DNA of 64,000 nucleotides from Mucilaginibacter flavus (GCF_030409315.1 NZ_JAUFPS010000096.1:1-64000); one strand, 5' to 3'; shown: positions 27,788-35,451, numbered from the stretch's first letter. Numbers and translations are program-made. The notes: a model not told the origin generated them from the letters alone.

Positions 27788-28366
27788 TTATTTTTTTCGG
27801 ATGAAAAAGAACCATCCGGCAGCGGCTGCAGCGCCAATCAATAAAATGTTTTTCATTTTGTCGTTAATTAAAAAGTCTAAAGCCTTTTGTTTAATTGAAG
27901 TGTCGAGACGTTTATCCCATTCTTTCGCCTCTTTCGTCCGGCCTATATGCAAGCCCCATTTATAAACACCTATTTCACCCGGAGTAAAATGTGTTTTAAC
28001 AGCAGCTAACAGGCCGTTTACGTCTTTTGTGGCAAGCGCAAGAGCATCACCTTTAGTGTATAACTTGCTATCTGATTGCCCGAAATTCAAAAGGTCGTAT
28101 TCGGGTGAACGGTAAGAGGCCAAAACCTTAAGGTCTGTAAACGCTTCATTAGATTGAACACCGGAAAGTGTCAACAGCAATGCAACGTTTATGCGGGTAT
28201 TACTTACGGGATTTGCTGTAAGCAAATCACCAAGCGTAAGACCATAACCATAAGGTTGGTATTTGAGGTTTGAAGTTTTATCAAAAACCAAATATTCGCC
28301 GTCTAAGGAAAATTTGTTTTCGATCTGATCCGCTTTTAATCGGCTTACTAATTCCTGTTTATTCAT
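27788..28366 (-). CDS. membrane-anchored protein with degenerate M15 peptidase-like domain
   Basis: 192 residues. Positions 84-143 follow the order of M15 (peptidase M15_3/DUF882-type) domains: SYRSPEY, then SKLYTKGDALAL, then GEIGVYKWGLHIGR. The zinc ligands of the family (SxH...GxAxD...HxD) are changed: the first His is Leu102, the Asp is Ala, and only the last His (His140) remains. A single membrane span (about 172-189, ILLIGAAAAAGWFFFI) ends in Arg-Lys-Lys. I infer an inactive, repurposed domain, anchored to the virion or host membrane. Gap of two bases to its neighbour upstream. Confidence 0.7.
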   Translation of the reverse strand: MNKQELVSRLKADQIENKFSLDGEYLVFDKTSNLKYQPYGYGLTLGDLLTANPVSNTRINVALLLTLSGVQSNEAFTDLKVLASYRSPEYDLLNFGQSDSKLYTKGDALALATKDVNGLLAAVKTHFTPGEIGVYKWGLHIGRTKEAKEWDKRLDTSIKQKALDFLINDKMKNILLIGAAAAAGWFFFIRKK

Positions 28367-28368
28367 AA

Positions 28369-28821
28369 CTAAACACTACGAACGGGTGTAATTTCACCCA
28401 AGGTTATAGTACCATACCCTTGTGTACCGCTTAAGTCAAAAGAAAGTATCAAATCACCAACAACAAGACCAAGTTTTACATCAAATACAGAGTGTAAAGA
28501 GGTAGGATTTGAGTTTAAAAAACTTAAAACACAAGTGTTGTAATTAGGAATAGCTTGTGTACGCAAGCGCAATTCTGTACAATTAGCAACCTGCAACCTA
28601 CGAACACGACCAACGTCATGTATATTAATCGTAGAAATTGCGGTTTCATTTGTACCATCATACGAATAAACGTAAACAGGCCATTGCGCCAAGTTTACAA
28701 TATCGATGTAAGGATCATCCGTTACCGGGTGATCTATAGGGTACTGATTATACCCATTTTGATAAGCGGCATTAACGTCGTCCGACGTTTTAGGGTTAGG
28801 GTCTGAAATTGTAATATTCAT
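28369..28821 (-). CDS. hypothetical phage structural protein, 150 residues
   Basis: Asn/Asp/Thr-rich, with 'YDGTNETAISTINIHDVGRVRRLQVANCTELRLRTQAIPNY' and a beta-strand-rich appearance; no membrane segment. Lies 2 bp from genes on both sides, within the structural block. Candidate minor capsid or vertex protein. No family recognised. Confidence 0.7.
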   Translation of the reverse strand: MNITISDPNPKTSDDVNAAYQNGYNQYPIDHPVTDDPYIDIVNLAQWPVYVYSYDGTNETAISTINIHDVGRVRRLQVANCTELRLRTQAIPNYNTCVLSFLNSNPTSLHSVFDVKLGLVVGDLILSFDLSGTQGYGTITLGEITPVRSV

Positions 28822-28823
28822 AA

Positions 28824-29417
28824 TTAATTAGGAATAACATCAAGTGAGATAGGAACATTAGCATCAAAATCGTGATGCTCATTAAAGTTAAGAGGTATAG
28901 TATTACCGTTAACGGTTGTAGCAAATTGCCCGGCGCTACCTTGCCCACCTTGCACACTAACTACGTTAACCGTCCAAAGCCTGTTTGGAATGTTAACTAC
29001 TTTAGTTTGACCGGGGTAAAGGTCTATATCAACGGTTAAACCGTCGATAGAAGATAAATGTATTATCGTATGAGCATTAGAAGTACCGTTATGCGCTGTA
29101 ATAGTTCCAGAGACAGCGCAAAGGTTTGTATCAATGTGATCAGATACGTAATTAGCATCGCCCAATATATTTGGTTTGGTATCACCATTGGCTAAACCCG
29201 TAGCGGTATCGTATTTCTCTAACGTTGCGTAATGAGCATACCCTGTATTACTACCGTGGCTATCTAATACGCACGTTAAAGACGAGGCCAAAGGCCGCCA
29301 ACCATAAACAACGGACGGTTGTCCGGGATCAACAACCACCGGGGCGGCAGGTGAATCACCATCGCAGCAGCGCAAATCACTAAAAGACGATTTGATAAAG
29401 TGTCCCCACTTACTCAT
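28824..29417 (-). CDS. candidate receptor-binding or spike protein, 197 residues
   Basis: Start taken at 29417 (MSKWGHFIKS), which overlaps the preceding stop by four bases (ATGA). 'YGWRPLASSLTCVLDSHGSNTGYAHYATLEKYD..TG..NGDTKPN' resembles the Cys/Asn/Gly modules seen in Bacteroidota surface proteins, and the second half is a beta-rich 'TAHNGTSNAHTIIHLSSIDGLTVDI' region. I infer a spike, from composition and position only. Confidence 0.65.
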   Translation of the reverse strand: MSKWGHFIKSSFSDLRCCDGDSPAAPVVVDPGQPSVVYGWRPLASSLTCVLDSHGSNTGYAHYATLEKYDTATGLANGDTKPNILGDANYVSDHIDTNLCAVSGTITAHNGTSNAHTIIHLSSIDGLTVDIDLYPGQTKVVNIPNRLWTVNVVSVQGGQGSAGQFATTVNGNTIPLNFNEHHDFDANVPISLDVIPN

Positions 29418-29989
29418 AATAATAAACATTTATAGCCGCTAACCAACAATTCAAACTGAATTGTAGGTATAAACGAACCTGTCAAAACGGGATCAAACCC
29501 CGCCCCATTTTGCACGTAATAACTACCCGATAAACGTATATCGGTAAGGTATTGCATGCAATTACGGCTGAAAACTAAGCCTTCGGCAACTTCGTCAAAT
29601 TGAGACAGAACGAATTGCTTAAAAGCGGCCATATCAGCCGGAGCGGTAAGTGTGCCGTAACACAACTGAATAAAAGTGCGGTTAACACCGCTAAGGTTAA
29701 AGGTTAAGCGGCTATAGCCAATGTTGTTGCCGACTGTTTCCAAGTCAGGCAAAAGCATATCCATATAACCGACATACACCGAATTTTGAAACTGTGTAGT
29801 CTGATGCTGATTTAATTGATGGTCTAAAAAGTCATCACTTGGAAAACGTATAACACCAACAAAAGCATTGACGTTGTCAAGCTTTCGTGATGTTACGTTT
29901 TGTAACAATTGCTTACACCATTCCTCCGTGCCATAGTCGTTGCCCTTGACAAAGACCTGACTAAGCGTGTTTTTTTGTTCTATTGGCAT
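29414..29989 (-). CDS. hypothetical phage structural protein, 191 residues
   Basis: 'KNTLSQVFVKGNDYGTEEWCKQLLQNVTSRKLDNVNAFVGVIRF' at the N-terminus and beta-rich remainder ('GYSRLTFNLSGVNRTFIQLCYGT', 'PTIQFELLVSGYKCLLL'). No membrane segment. Member of the structural block, 12 bp after its upstream neighbour. Possibly a vertex or penton protein; unrecognised. Confidence 0.7.
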   Translation of the reverse strand: MPIEQKNTLSQVFVKGNDYGTEEWCKQLLQNVTSRKLDNVNAFVGVIRFPSDDFLDHQLNQHQTTQFQNSVYVGYMDMLLPDLETVGNNIGYSRLTFNLSGVNRTFIQLCYGTLTAPADMAAFKQFVLSQFDEVAEGLVFSRNCMQYLTDIRLSGSYYVQNGAGFDPVLTGSFIPTIQFELLVSGYKCLLL

Positions 29990-30001
29990 TAGGTAATTGA
30001 A

Positions 30002-30802
30002 TTAAGCGGTTTTAATAGCGTCAAGCCAAGAAGTAATTTGTTTGCATTCAGAAGCATACAAAACATAGGTTAGATGATCAACAAGCTTGCCCGTCAGGAC
30101 ATCGTCTGAAAACAACGATTTACCCCACGTAGTGAAATTAACATTAAACACATGAATCCAACTTTTTGCATAATTAGGAAGACTCCTATTACCATAGGCA
30201 ATAGAAACAAGCTTGATAGTCGGAACAGACATACCCTTAACAACTTTAATAATTTCATCATGATCAACAACCTCTCTATCCATTAGTGTATGGAGCAAAT
30301 TAGCGTTTCCCTGATGCAAACTACCAACGCTATAACCTTGACTACCTAAAGAAGTTGCAGTAGCTTTAGCAGTTTTAATTTGCGAAGACTGTGTGTTAAC
30401 ATAATCAGCACCTACCGCCTTTTCACCATCTGAATTTGCCTTATCAATAGCGCTATTGGTCATAAAGGGCTTAAAAACTTTATTATAAAGTATAAAACCG
30501 CCCAAGCCAATAGCACCCACTATTGCTAAGTCAATTAAAGACTTAGGATTAGGCATCTTAAAAGACGGTGCTTTATAAGACTTAAAATTTGCCATTTTAT
30601 AGGGATTTTTGAGGTTTTTATTAGGCTTGAAGTCTAAAACTTCGCCTGTATCCGGGTCAATATTTTGGGTCATCTGATAATATTGACGTTCACGGCGATT
30701 TAACCTTTCTTTATAATTTCCCCGTTGGGATTGGTAATCGCCAGTTCCGTCACTTTTATTAGACATACCCAATAAACCCGCTATATTTCCCTCAAATGCC
30801 AT
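30002..30802 (-). CDS. phage membrane protein, 266 residues
   Basis: Residues about 1-80 are basic and polar; one membrane span near residue 90-110 ('LIDLAIVGAIGLGGFILYNKVF') follows a Lys-rich stretch, then a soluble C-terminal domain of about 155 residues. Its start overlaps the previous stop by one base (TAATG). Type II-like topology fits a virion membrane protein. Confidence 0.75.
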   Translation of the reverse strand: MAFEGNIAGLLGMSNKSDGTGDYQSQRGNYKERLNRRERQYYQMTQNIDPDTGEVLDFKPNKNLKNPYKMANFKSYKAPSFKMPNPKSLIDLAIVGAIGLGGFILYNKVFKPFMTNSAIDKANSDGEKAVGADYVNTQSSQIKTAKATATSLGSQGYSVGSLHQGNANLLHTLMDREVVDHDEIIKVVKGMSVPTIKLVSIAYGNRSLPNYAKSWIHVFNVNFTTWGKSLFSDDVLTGKLVDHLTYVLYASECKQITSWLDAIKTA

Positions 30803-31098
30803 TATCCGGGCATATCATTTGGATCAAGTTCATTATCGCCCGGATTCATAAAATCCTGAATTTTGCGAACGATAATAAAGAAGCTAAAGGCTAAAATTAT
30901 ACGAACATACCACGAATCTAAGTGCTTAAAAACCTTGTCTTTTAGTTCAGGCTCTACGCCCTCACGCTCTTTACGTTGGTATTCTTTGACATTCTCGTCA
31001 TACCAAAGTTGAGATTTATTGCTTAACTCGTTTAAGTCGGTAGGGTCGATGTCAACGGTTTTCTTTAAAACCGATGAAATCAAATTAGGTAATTTCAT
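30802..31098 (-). CDS. phage membrane protein, 98 residues
   Basis: Start taken at the ATG of MKLPNLISSVLKK (31098); the longer reading overlaps the preceding gene and has no sense of its own. A helical charged N-terminal part ('YQRKEREGVEPELKDKVF') is followed by one membrane span (WYVRIILAFSFFIIVRKI) and a short acidic tail. Overlaps the next gene by one base. Confidence 0.7.
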   Translation of the reverse strand: MKLPNLISSVLKKTVDIDPTDLNELSNKSQLWYDENVKEYQRKEREGVEPELKDKVFKHLDSWYVRIILAFSFFIIVRKIQDFMNPGDNELDPNDMPG

Positions 31099-31124
31099 TA
31101 AATAATTTTGATTAAATAAATTAA

Positions 31125-31141
31125 GCCCGGTTAAACCGGGC
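31125..31141. terminator. GC-rich perfect hairpin within structural block
   Basis: GCCCGGTT (31125-31132) pairs with AACCGGGC (31134-31141) with a one-base centre. It follows the stop of the Gly-rich protein gene and precedes the next start; on the minus strand no long T-tract follows, so attenuation or mRNA protection is as likely as termination. Confidence 0.75.
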
Positions 31142-31157
31142 CATAGTAGAAGTTTAA

Positions 31158-31565
31158 TTAACGGCGGCGTCCGCCACCGGATGTTAAAAGAAGAAGCAAA
31201 CCGCCACCTATAGCGGCAGGTAAAGCCCAAGAGGGTAAGCCGGAAGAATTTGTAGGATCGTTAGCACGACCACCTACACCAGTATTAACGTCCACTTGAG
31301 CATGCGCACGACCAGACAAAAAATCTGTAGCGGCACCAAACAAACCAGTTAAAGACTGACCTATGGACGGTGACGTATTAGACACTGCCTGTGTGCCATC
31401 AAGGGCAGACACAGGAGCGCCGCCAGTGGCGTTACTTTTATTTTTATCAAAAGCATTGCCCAAGCCTTGCACGCCAACGTAATTACCAACAACATTTCCG
31501 GCAGCTTTACCAACTCCTTTTAAAATACCAAGGTTTATTTTACCAAAGGTTTTCCAAAAAGACAT
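31158..31565 (-). CDS. Gly-rich phage membrane protein, 135 residues
   Basis: N-terminus 'FGKINLGILKGVGKAAGNVVGNYVGVQGLGNAF' is amphipathic and Gly-rich; C-terminus is a membrane span 'LPSWALPAAIGGGLLLLLTSGGGRRR' with an Arg cap. Starts 3 bp after the capsid-candidate stop. It may be a membrane or DNA-delivery (pilot-like) component; no family recognised. Confidence 0.75.
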   Translation of the reverse strand: MSFWKTFGKINLGILKGVGKAAGNVVGNYVGVQGLGNAFDKNKSNATGGAPVSALDGTQAVSNTSPSIGQSLTGLFGAATDFLSGRAHAQVDVNTGVGGRANDPTNSSGLPSWALPAAIGGGLLLLLTSGGGRRR

Positions 31566-31568
31566 ACC

Positions 31569-32483
31569 CTAAGATTTGGCCGGAATAGCGGCAACCGCCT
31601 TTTCCTGATGTTTAGCTTGTAAGTTAGCAGCTTTGTTTAATATAGTCATATCGGTGCGATATGTCCAATAAACAAGGACATTGTTACCTTGTGTAACTTG
31701 ATTAGGATTGAATTTGATATCAAATTCCACACCGTTGAAATGTTGGTGAAAATCCATCAATACAAATGATTGATCCTGTTGAAACGAAGCGCCCAAATCA
31801 TAATTTGACCCGGCTGGAATCAACTGTTTACCATAACGGGAAACCTTTCCAAGGATCAAATCACCAAAAGTCAAATTTTCGCTATAGCGATCAGATGAGA
31901 TTGTTATGTTTTGGATAACGTTATTGGTAAAGTTTGTTTTGTCGTAATTCAAAATTACGGCACGTTTCACATTATCACCTAAATCGTATTTGCGGCTACT
32001 TTCAGAAGCCTGTACAACTACCGATTTAATTGAAGGAATAAACTCCTCATAACCTACTGATTTTAGAGGTTTCACCTCTAAGTAGGAACTTGCAGTTATG
32101 GCAGGTACAAACAAATCTTTCATGTTTGACACTTCAACGAATAAAAAGTCATCACCTTTAAGGTTGATATGACCGCCAAAAGGAATAACAAAGGCAATCA
32201 ATGAACCAAGATTGCTATTGATAGTATCCCCGTTGGAATCGAACGCATATTGCGTAAGCATATCGACATTTGACGCAAGGCCCAGCTTTTTAAAGTCGTC
32301 TTGAACAATAATATCCTGTACACCGTTTCGGTTAAGGATGACTTTTACAACTGATTGTTCAAAATCAACGTCAGAACTTACAGGCGTTCCGGTCGGATTG
32401 ATAAGGTAGGCTAATACCGCTAAACCGTTAACTGTTTGGTTGCGGATATTTTCGGTTTGTGTTTCACGATTACGTATAATCAT
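31569..32483 (-). CDS. putative major capsid protein, 304 residues
   Basis: Largest non-replicative product of the element, without signal or membrane segment, with beta-strand/Asn-rich segments ('VNGLAVLAYLINPTGTPVSSDVDFEQSVVKVILNRNG', 'QNITISSDRYSENLTFGDLIL', 'FQQDQSFVLMDFHQHFNGVEFDIKFNPNQ'). Length is close to the roughly 300-residue double jelly-roll capsid protein of phage FLiP. It is flanked by membrane protein genes, as in lipid-containing phages. The start overlaps the preceding stop by one base. The capsid role is inferred from size, composition and context; the jelly-roll fold needs structure prediction. Confidence 0.65.
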   Translation of the reverse strand: MIIRNRETQTENIRNQTVNGLAVLAYLINPTGTPVSSDVDFEQSVVKVILNRNGVQDIIVQDDFKKLGLASNVDMLTQYAFDSNGDTINSNLGSLIAFVIPFGGHINLKGDDFLFVEVSNMKDLFVPAITASSYLEVKPLKSVGYEEFIPSIKSVVVQASESSRKYDLGDNVKRAVILNYDKTNFTNNVIQNITISSDRYSENLTFGDLILGKVSRYGKQLIPAGSNYDLGASFQQDQSFVLMDFHQHFNGVEFDIKFNPNQVTQGNNVLVYWTYRTDMTILNKAANLQAKHQEKAVAAIPAKS

Positions 32484-32821
32484 TATGCAGTATGATTTTT
32501 AAGTTTTTCTATCATTGGTTTTAATTGGTCTTTAAAAAAGTACCAAACGCCGCCAACGATTGCGGCAAGGAGGATAAAAGGCTGTAAGGCACGTGGGATT
32601 AATCGACCCACAATTGGAATGCGTGAACCGCCACCACGATACGAGCGACGATTATTAAAACGGGGTTTATTATAACGTGGTTTGTTATAACCACCGCCGT
32701 AAGATTTGCGGCCGAAACGGCCACGTTTAAAAAATGCCATGCTTTTTTGTTTTAGCTTGTTATACTTAGTTTGCAAAGCACGTAGTTTATTATTTTTGGG
32801 TTTACGTGTCTTTTTTATCAT
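32483..32821 (-). CDS. Arg/Gly-rich membrane protein, 112 residues
   Basis: N-terminal two-thirds is strongly basic and Arg/Tyr/Gly/Asn-rich with repeated 'YNKPRYNKPRFNNRRSYRGGG'; then one membrane span ('ALQPFILLAAIVGGVWYFF') and a Lys-rich tail. A basic face plus a membrane anchor suits binding of packaged ssDNA to the inner virion membrane. That role is inference. An internal ATG at residue 28 is an alternative start. Confidence 0.75.
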   Translation of the reverse strand: MIKKTRKPKNNKLRALQTKYNKLKQKSMAFFKRGRFGRKSYGGGYNKPRYNKPRFNNRRSYRGGGSRIPIVGRLIPRALQPFILLAAIVGGVWYFFKDQLKPMIEKLKNHTA

Positions 32822-32842
32822 TTCGATTTGATAAAGTGTAAA

Positions 32843-32925
32843 TACTGCATTCGCAGTAATCAGAGGTTAGAGGTATAAAAGTCCAACCCGTTGGACTGAA
32901 TGTTCCGTGTTACAGACTCGGAACA
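32843..32925. other. three consecutive hairpins (candidate origin or packaging signal)
   Basis: Perfect stems: TACTGC/GCAGTA (32843-32848 / 32853-32858), GTCCAAC/GTTGGAC (32881-32887 / 32890-32896) and TGTTCCG/CGGAACA (32901-32907 / 32919-32925). They fill the gap between the RHH-protein gene and the structural block. Confidence 0.7.
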
Positions 32926-32936
32926 TACACACATCT

Positions 32937-33293
32937 TTATATGTTTAAAACGGGGATAAAGTGGGAAAGGGTAGAACCGCCGTTAACGTCTGCAATCTCC
33001 CTGTTAAGGAATCCCTTAACAACTTCACAGAAGGTAACACCATAGCGCAAACCAATCAATTGAAGCTGTTTAAAGTCTTCAGGATCAATTAACATACCGA
33101 TCTTTTGGTCGGTTGGCTTTGGCTTTAATCGTTTAACCCTATAGCTGCCTACGACCTCATAAGGAAGTGCATTTTTTAATGCATCACCTAAAGCGCCGTC
33201 AGGCTTTGGAGCAGTATTTTTCCTACTTGCTCTATTCTGTTTTTTCGGTTGTTGCTGTGGTTGCTGTGGTTGTGACTGTACTGGTGTTGACAT
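32937..33293 (-). CDS. ribbon-helix-helix-like DNA-binding protein, 118 residues
   Basis: N-terminal 30 residues are Gln/Pro-rich (QSQPQQPQQQPKKQ), then a Lys/Arg stretch. Residues about 80-105 ('KIGMLIDPEDFKQLQLIGLRYGVTFCEVVKGFL') have the strand-helix-helix pattern of RHH regulators. Likely repressor or plasmid-copy control protein of the element. Overlaps the gene at 33232 by 62 bases in another frame. Confidence 0.65.
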   Translation of the reverse strand: MSTPVQSQPQQPQQQPKKQNRASRKNTAPKPDGALGDALKNALPYEVVGSYRVKRLKPKPTDQKIGMLIDPEDFKQLQLIGLRYGVTFCEVVKGFLNREIADVNGGSTLSHFIPVLNI

Positions 33294-33528
33294 TGGATTT
33301 TTTAAGTTTTGAAACGATGTTAAAAAATAGATGAATTAGGGCGGAGGCAAGCAAAGCGCCACCGTAGTTAATAAGGGTATTGCCCACGCTATGCATATAC
33401 GGCGTGCTTGCGGCAATAGGAAGCGCACCCGATACAACTTGTGTAACCGGGTGTGTCAATGTGTCTGTAATCAAAGTTGAATATGGATTTTTTCGATTTC
33501 GCCCCGAAACCAGAGGTTTACAAACCAT
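33232..33528 (-). CDS. small phage membrane protein, 98 residues
   Basis: One membrane span ('NTLINYGGALLASALIHLFFNIV') and a Thr-rich C-terminal tail ('SNVNTSTVTTTATTATTEKTE'). The 3' 62 bases overlap the start of the RHH gene, so this 3' tail and the RHH N-terminus are read in two frames. Low-complexity ends are typical of such overlaps. Role unknown. Confidence 0.6.
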   Translation of the reverse strand: MVCKPLVSGRNRKNPYSTLITDTLTHPVTQVVSGALPIAASTPYMHSVGNTLINYGGALLASALIHLFFNIVSKLKKSNVNTSTVTTTATTATTEKTE

Positions 33529-33686
33529 GCATGTATATACGAACGAAAAATCTTTGCACGATAGCGCTGAAAAGAGCCATACGTGTACCGAGGCGTAAAA
33601 ATAGACGAGTGATCTAAGTCTTTTTTACGACATTGATAAAACGGTCGAGCAGGGATAAAAGGCAGTTTTTTTTTAAGGATGTACAT
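33471..33686 (-). CDS. possible small basic ORF (doubtful)
   Basis: 71 codons, highly basic, no recognisable domain, overlapping the following gene by 58 bases. Kept only because the strand and packing agree with the element; could be non-coding. Confidence 0.3.
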   Translation of the reverse strand: MYILKKKLPFIPARPFYQCRKKDLDHSSIFTPRYTYGSFQRYRAKIFRSYIHAWFVNLWFRGEIEKIHIQL

Positions 33687-33719
33687 AATTAGAGGTTTAA
33701 GAGGTTAATAAGTTAGAAA

Positions 33720-33991
33720 TTCGTGCATAGGAAACAACGAAAAGGCTAACAGCCCTCTTACCACCGTGCCTATTGCATAGACACGCCGATTTTAGGGCTG
33801 AAAGCCTAAATTCTATGTATTCCTGGAATTCACGATTTTGATAAAAACGGTATAGGAATAACGTATAGGTGGCTAAAGCCATCGATACATACCGTTACAC
33901 TCTATGTGAGTTAGGGATGCCTACGGCGTATAATAGGCCCTGCCGGGGGCTGTTGTTTAGGACGCTACCGCTACCAAGCGGAGAAAACAAC
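33720..33991. other. structured non-coding interval (candidate rolling-circle origin)
   Basis: About 270 bases without a convincing gene, holding several nested inverted repeats: TTTAGG.CT/AGCCTAAA (33791-33810), ATTCC-T-GGAAT (33819-33829), AACGGTAT/ATACCGTT (33846-33853 / 33889-33896) enclosing TGGCT-AA-AGCCA (33870-33881), and GTTGTTT/AAACAAC (33952-33958 / 33985-33991) enclosing CCGCT/AGCGG (33968-33981). Such cruciform clusters are what replication initiators of this type nick. Other short complements are present. Confidence 0.65.
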
Positions 33992-34581
33992 TAACTTAAA
34001 AAATAAGCAGCAGCGCCGAAACAAACGGCGGCAATAATCCCGGTTTTCACAACCGGAGGAACAGGAGGGAGGCCGCTATTAAAAACGGCAATTTCTTTGC
34101 GACGACGAGCGGCTAAATCCGGCGATGTAACTAATTCATTAGTTCCGTTTTTGTGCGTTTTATCGTATTCAAGCATCTTATCAGTTACCGTTTTGGTATT
34201 GCGGGTGCTATTCCATAAGGTAATTATCTTACCGAGCGCACCCGAACCCTCATTATAACCAAAACTAATTAATGCATCGAACTGGTTTTGTGTGGGATTT
34301 GTTTTTAAATCCCGGTTGATCTGAATTTCAAGCGGATGAATATCCGATTGCATTAACTGGACACCGTAAGCAACGGTAATAACCTGCGTACGTAACGCAG
34401 TTTCACCGATGCCGATCTGATGACCGTAACCAATGGAATATTTTTGTACGTTATTTACGTAACCATCCGGATAAGCTTTGGCGCTAAAACTTTCAGTAGA
34501 TTTTAGGCGGCTAATTGCGGCAGATGATGTATTCATAATAAATGCTGTTGCGACTGTTGTTAATAAAATTAAACGTTTCAT
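33991..34581 (-). CDS. phage lysozyme (GH24, T4-type) with C-terminal membrane anchor
   Basis: 196 residues. Signal peptide at 1-22; 'RLKSTESFSAKAYPDG..KYSIGYGHQIGIGE' carries the T4 lysozyme-like catalytic Glu30 and Asp39 with the usual 9-residue spacing, the third residue (T26 in T4) being Ser49. 'NPTQNQFDALISFGYNEGSGAL' is the second conserved GH24 block. A hydrophobic segment 'GIIAAVCFGAAAYFLS' ends the protein, so it is likely tethered to a membrane. It hydrolyses peptidoglycan for lysis or entry. Start overlaps the preceding gene by 4 bases. Confidence 0.85.
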   Translation of the reverse strand: MKRLILLTTVATAFIMNTSSAAISRLKSTESFSAKAYPDGYVNNVQKYSIGYGHQIGIGETALRTQVITVAYGVQLMQSDIHPLEIQINRDLKTNPTQNQFDALISFGYNEGSGALGKIITLWNSTRNTKTVTDKMLEYDKTHKNGTNELVTSPDLAARRRKEIAVFNSGLPPVPPVVKTGIIAAVCFGAAAYFLS

Positions 34582-34802
34582 GTTGTGTATTTAAAGTAAT
34601 CTCCAAGACCGCCCAGAGGTATAAAAACCTCACTTTTTGGCGCAGTATGGGGAACGTTATCCGCTTTTAGCGGAAACGTATAAATCACTTCTTTGCCATT
34701 ATCAAATACAATTTCGATAAGCAGCTTTGCGCCTTTTACCATGTGAAACCCAGTTTCACCGGGCTTAAGCAGTAAGGGTTTTTCTAAAATTTGGACGGCC
34801 AT
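34578..34802 (-). CDS. hypothetical phage protein, 74 residues
   Basis: Small beta-rich protein ('LLLKPGETGFHMVKGAKLLIEIVFDNGKEVIYTFPLK'). Ends with a four-base overlap on the lysozyme start and begins inside the gene at 34765. Position next to the lysozyme suggests a lysis or virion accessory role; unrecognised. Confidence 0.65.
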   Translation of the reverse strand: MAVQILEKPLLLKPGETGFHMVKGAKLLIEIVFDNGKEVIYTFPLKADNVPHTAPKSEVFIPLGGLGDYFKYTT

Positions 34803-35043
34803 TTTCGTTATTAATTAAGGGTGAATGAAATTTGTGAAGTAATATCTCAATTGACTTTATTTCGATCCGGTATTCACGGTCACGTTTCGACGCAAGCGTT
34901 TTTTTACTAACCGGCTCTAAACGTTCTTTGAAAAATCGCCAATTTTGAAACTCATTTTGATAAAGCTTTTCCAGTAACGCTATAAGCGTTTCACGCTCTT
35001 TTCTACTAAATGAGAATGTAGGTTTGATGTTAGATTTTGTCAT
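34765..35043 (-). CDS. hypothetical phage protein, 92 residues
   Basis: Lys/Glu-rich, helical ('FSRKERETLIALLEKLYQNEFQNWRFFKERLEPVSKKT'). No membrane segment or signal. Ends 38 bases inside the next gene. No family recognised. Confidence 0.65.
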   Translation of the reverse strand: MTKSNIKPTFSFSRKERETLIALLEKLYQNEFQNWRFFKERLEPVSKKTLASKRDREYRIEIKSIEILLHKFHSPLINNENGRPNFRKTLTA

Positions 35044-35061
35044 GATTTAAAAGTTAAAAAG

Positions 35062-35283
35062 CTATAGAGGAAGAAGTTTCTTTAATTTCTTTATCTTTTT
35101 CTTTAATTTAAAGTTTTTACGTTCAAGACGCTCACGGTCATCGTAACAGGACCGGCGGCTATCTACGTGAAATTTTAAATCTTGCCTCATATCGTATACA
35201 TAATAAAATAGCCTACGAACCGCAAGGACAAAAAGAACAGAAACTATTAAAACAACTTGTAAATAGATTATAGACATAATCAA
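35062..35283 (-). CDS. membrane plus coiled-coil phage protein, 73 residues
   Basis: N-terminal membrane span ('IIYLQVVLIVSVLFVLAV') followed by an Arg/Lys-rich coiled-coil ('DDRERLERKNFKLKKKIKKLKKLL'). Topology recalls a spanin-like or holin-accessory protein upstream of the lysozyme, but this is inference. Confidence 0.7.
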   Translation of the reverse strand: MIMSIIYLQVVLIVSVLFVLAVRRLFYYVYDMRQDLKFHVDSRRSCYDDRERLERKNFKLKKKIKKLKKLLPL

Positions 35284-35286
35284 AAA

Positions 35287-35412
35287 TTAAAATGGATGTG
35301 AATGGTAATTACCCGACAAAAGGTTATAAACCGAAAGGCCGAAACCAATTAAAGCGGCAATAGACATAAACCAAATAAGCAGGTATATAAACCTGTAAAA
35401 TAACTTATTCAT
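35287..35412 (-). CDS. tiny membrane protein, 41 residues
   Basis: Read directly from the sequence: starts MNKLFYRFIYLLIWF, a single hydrophobic span (about residues 5-30), ends in HSHPF. It follows a strong terminator hairpin and lies 3 bp before the next gene. A holin-like role is possible given the lysozyme downstream. Confidence 0.6.
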   Translation of the reverse strand: MNKLFYRFIYLLIWFMSIAALIGFGLSVYNLLSGNYHSHPF

Positions 35413-35451
35413 AATGTTTGAGGTTTGAGATTAAAAATTGTTGTTAAACAA

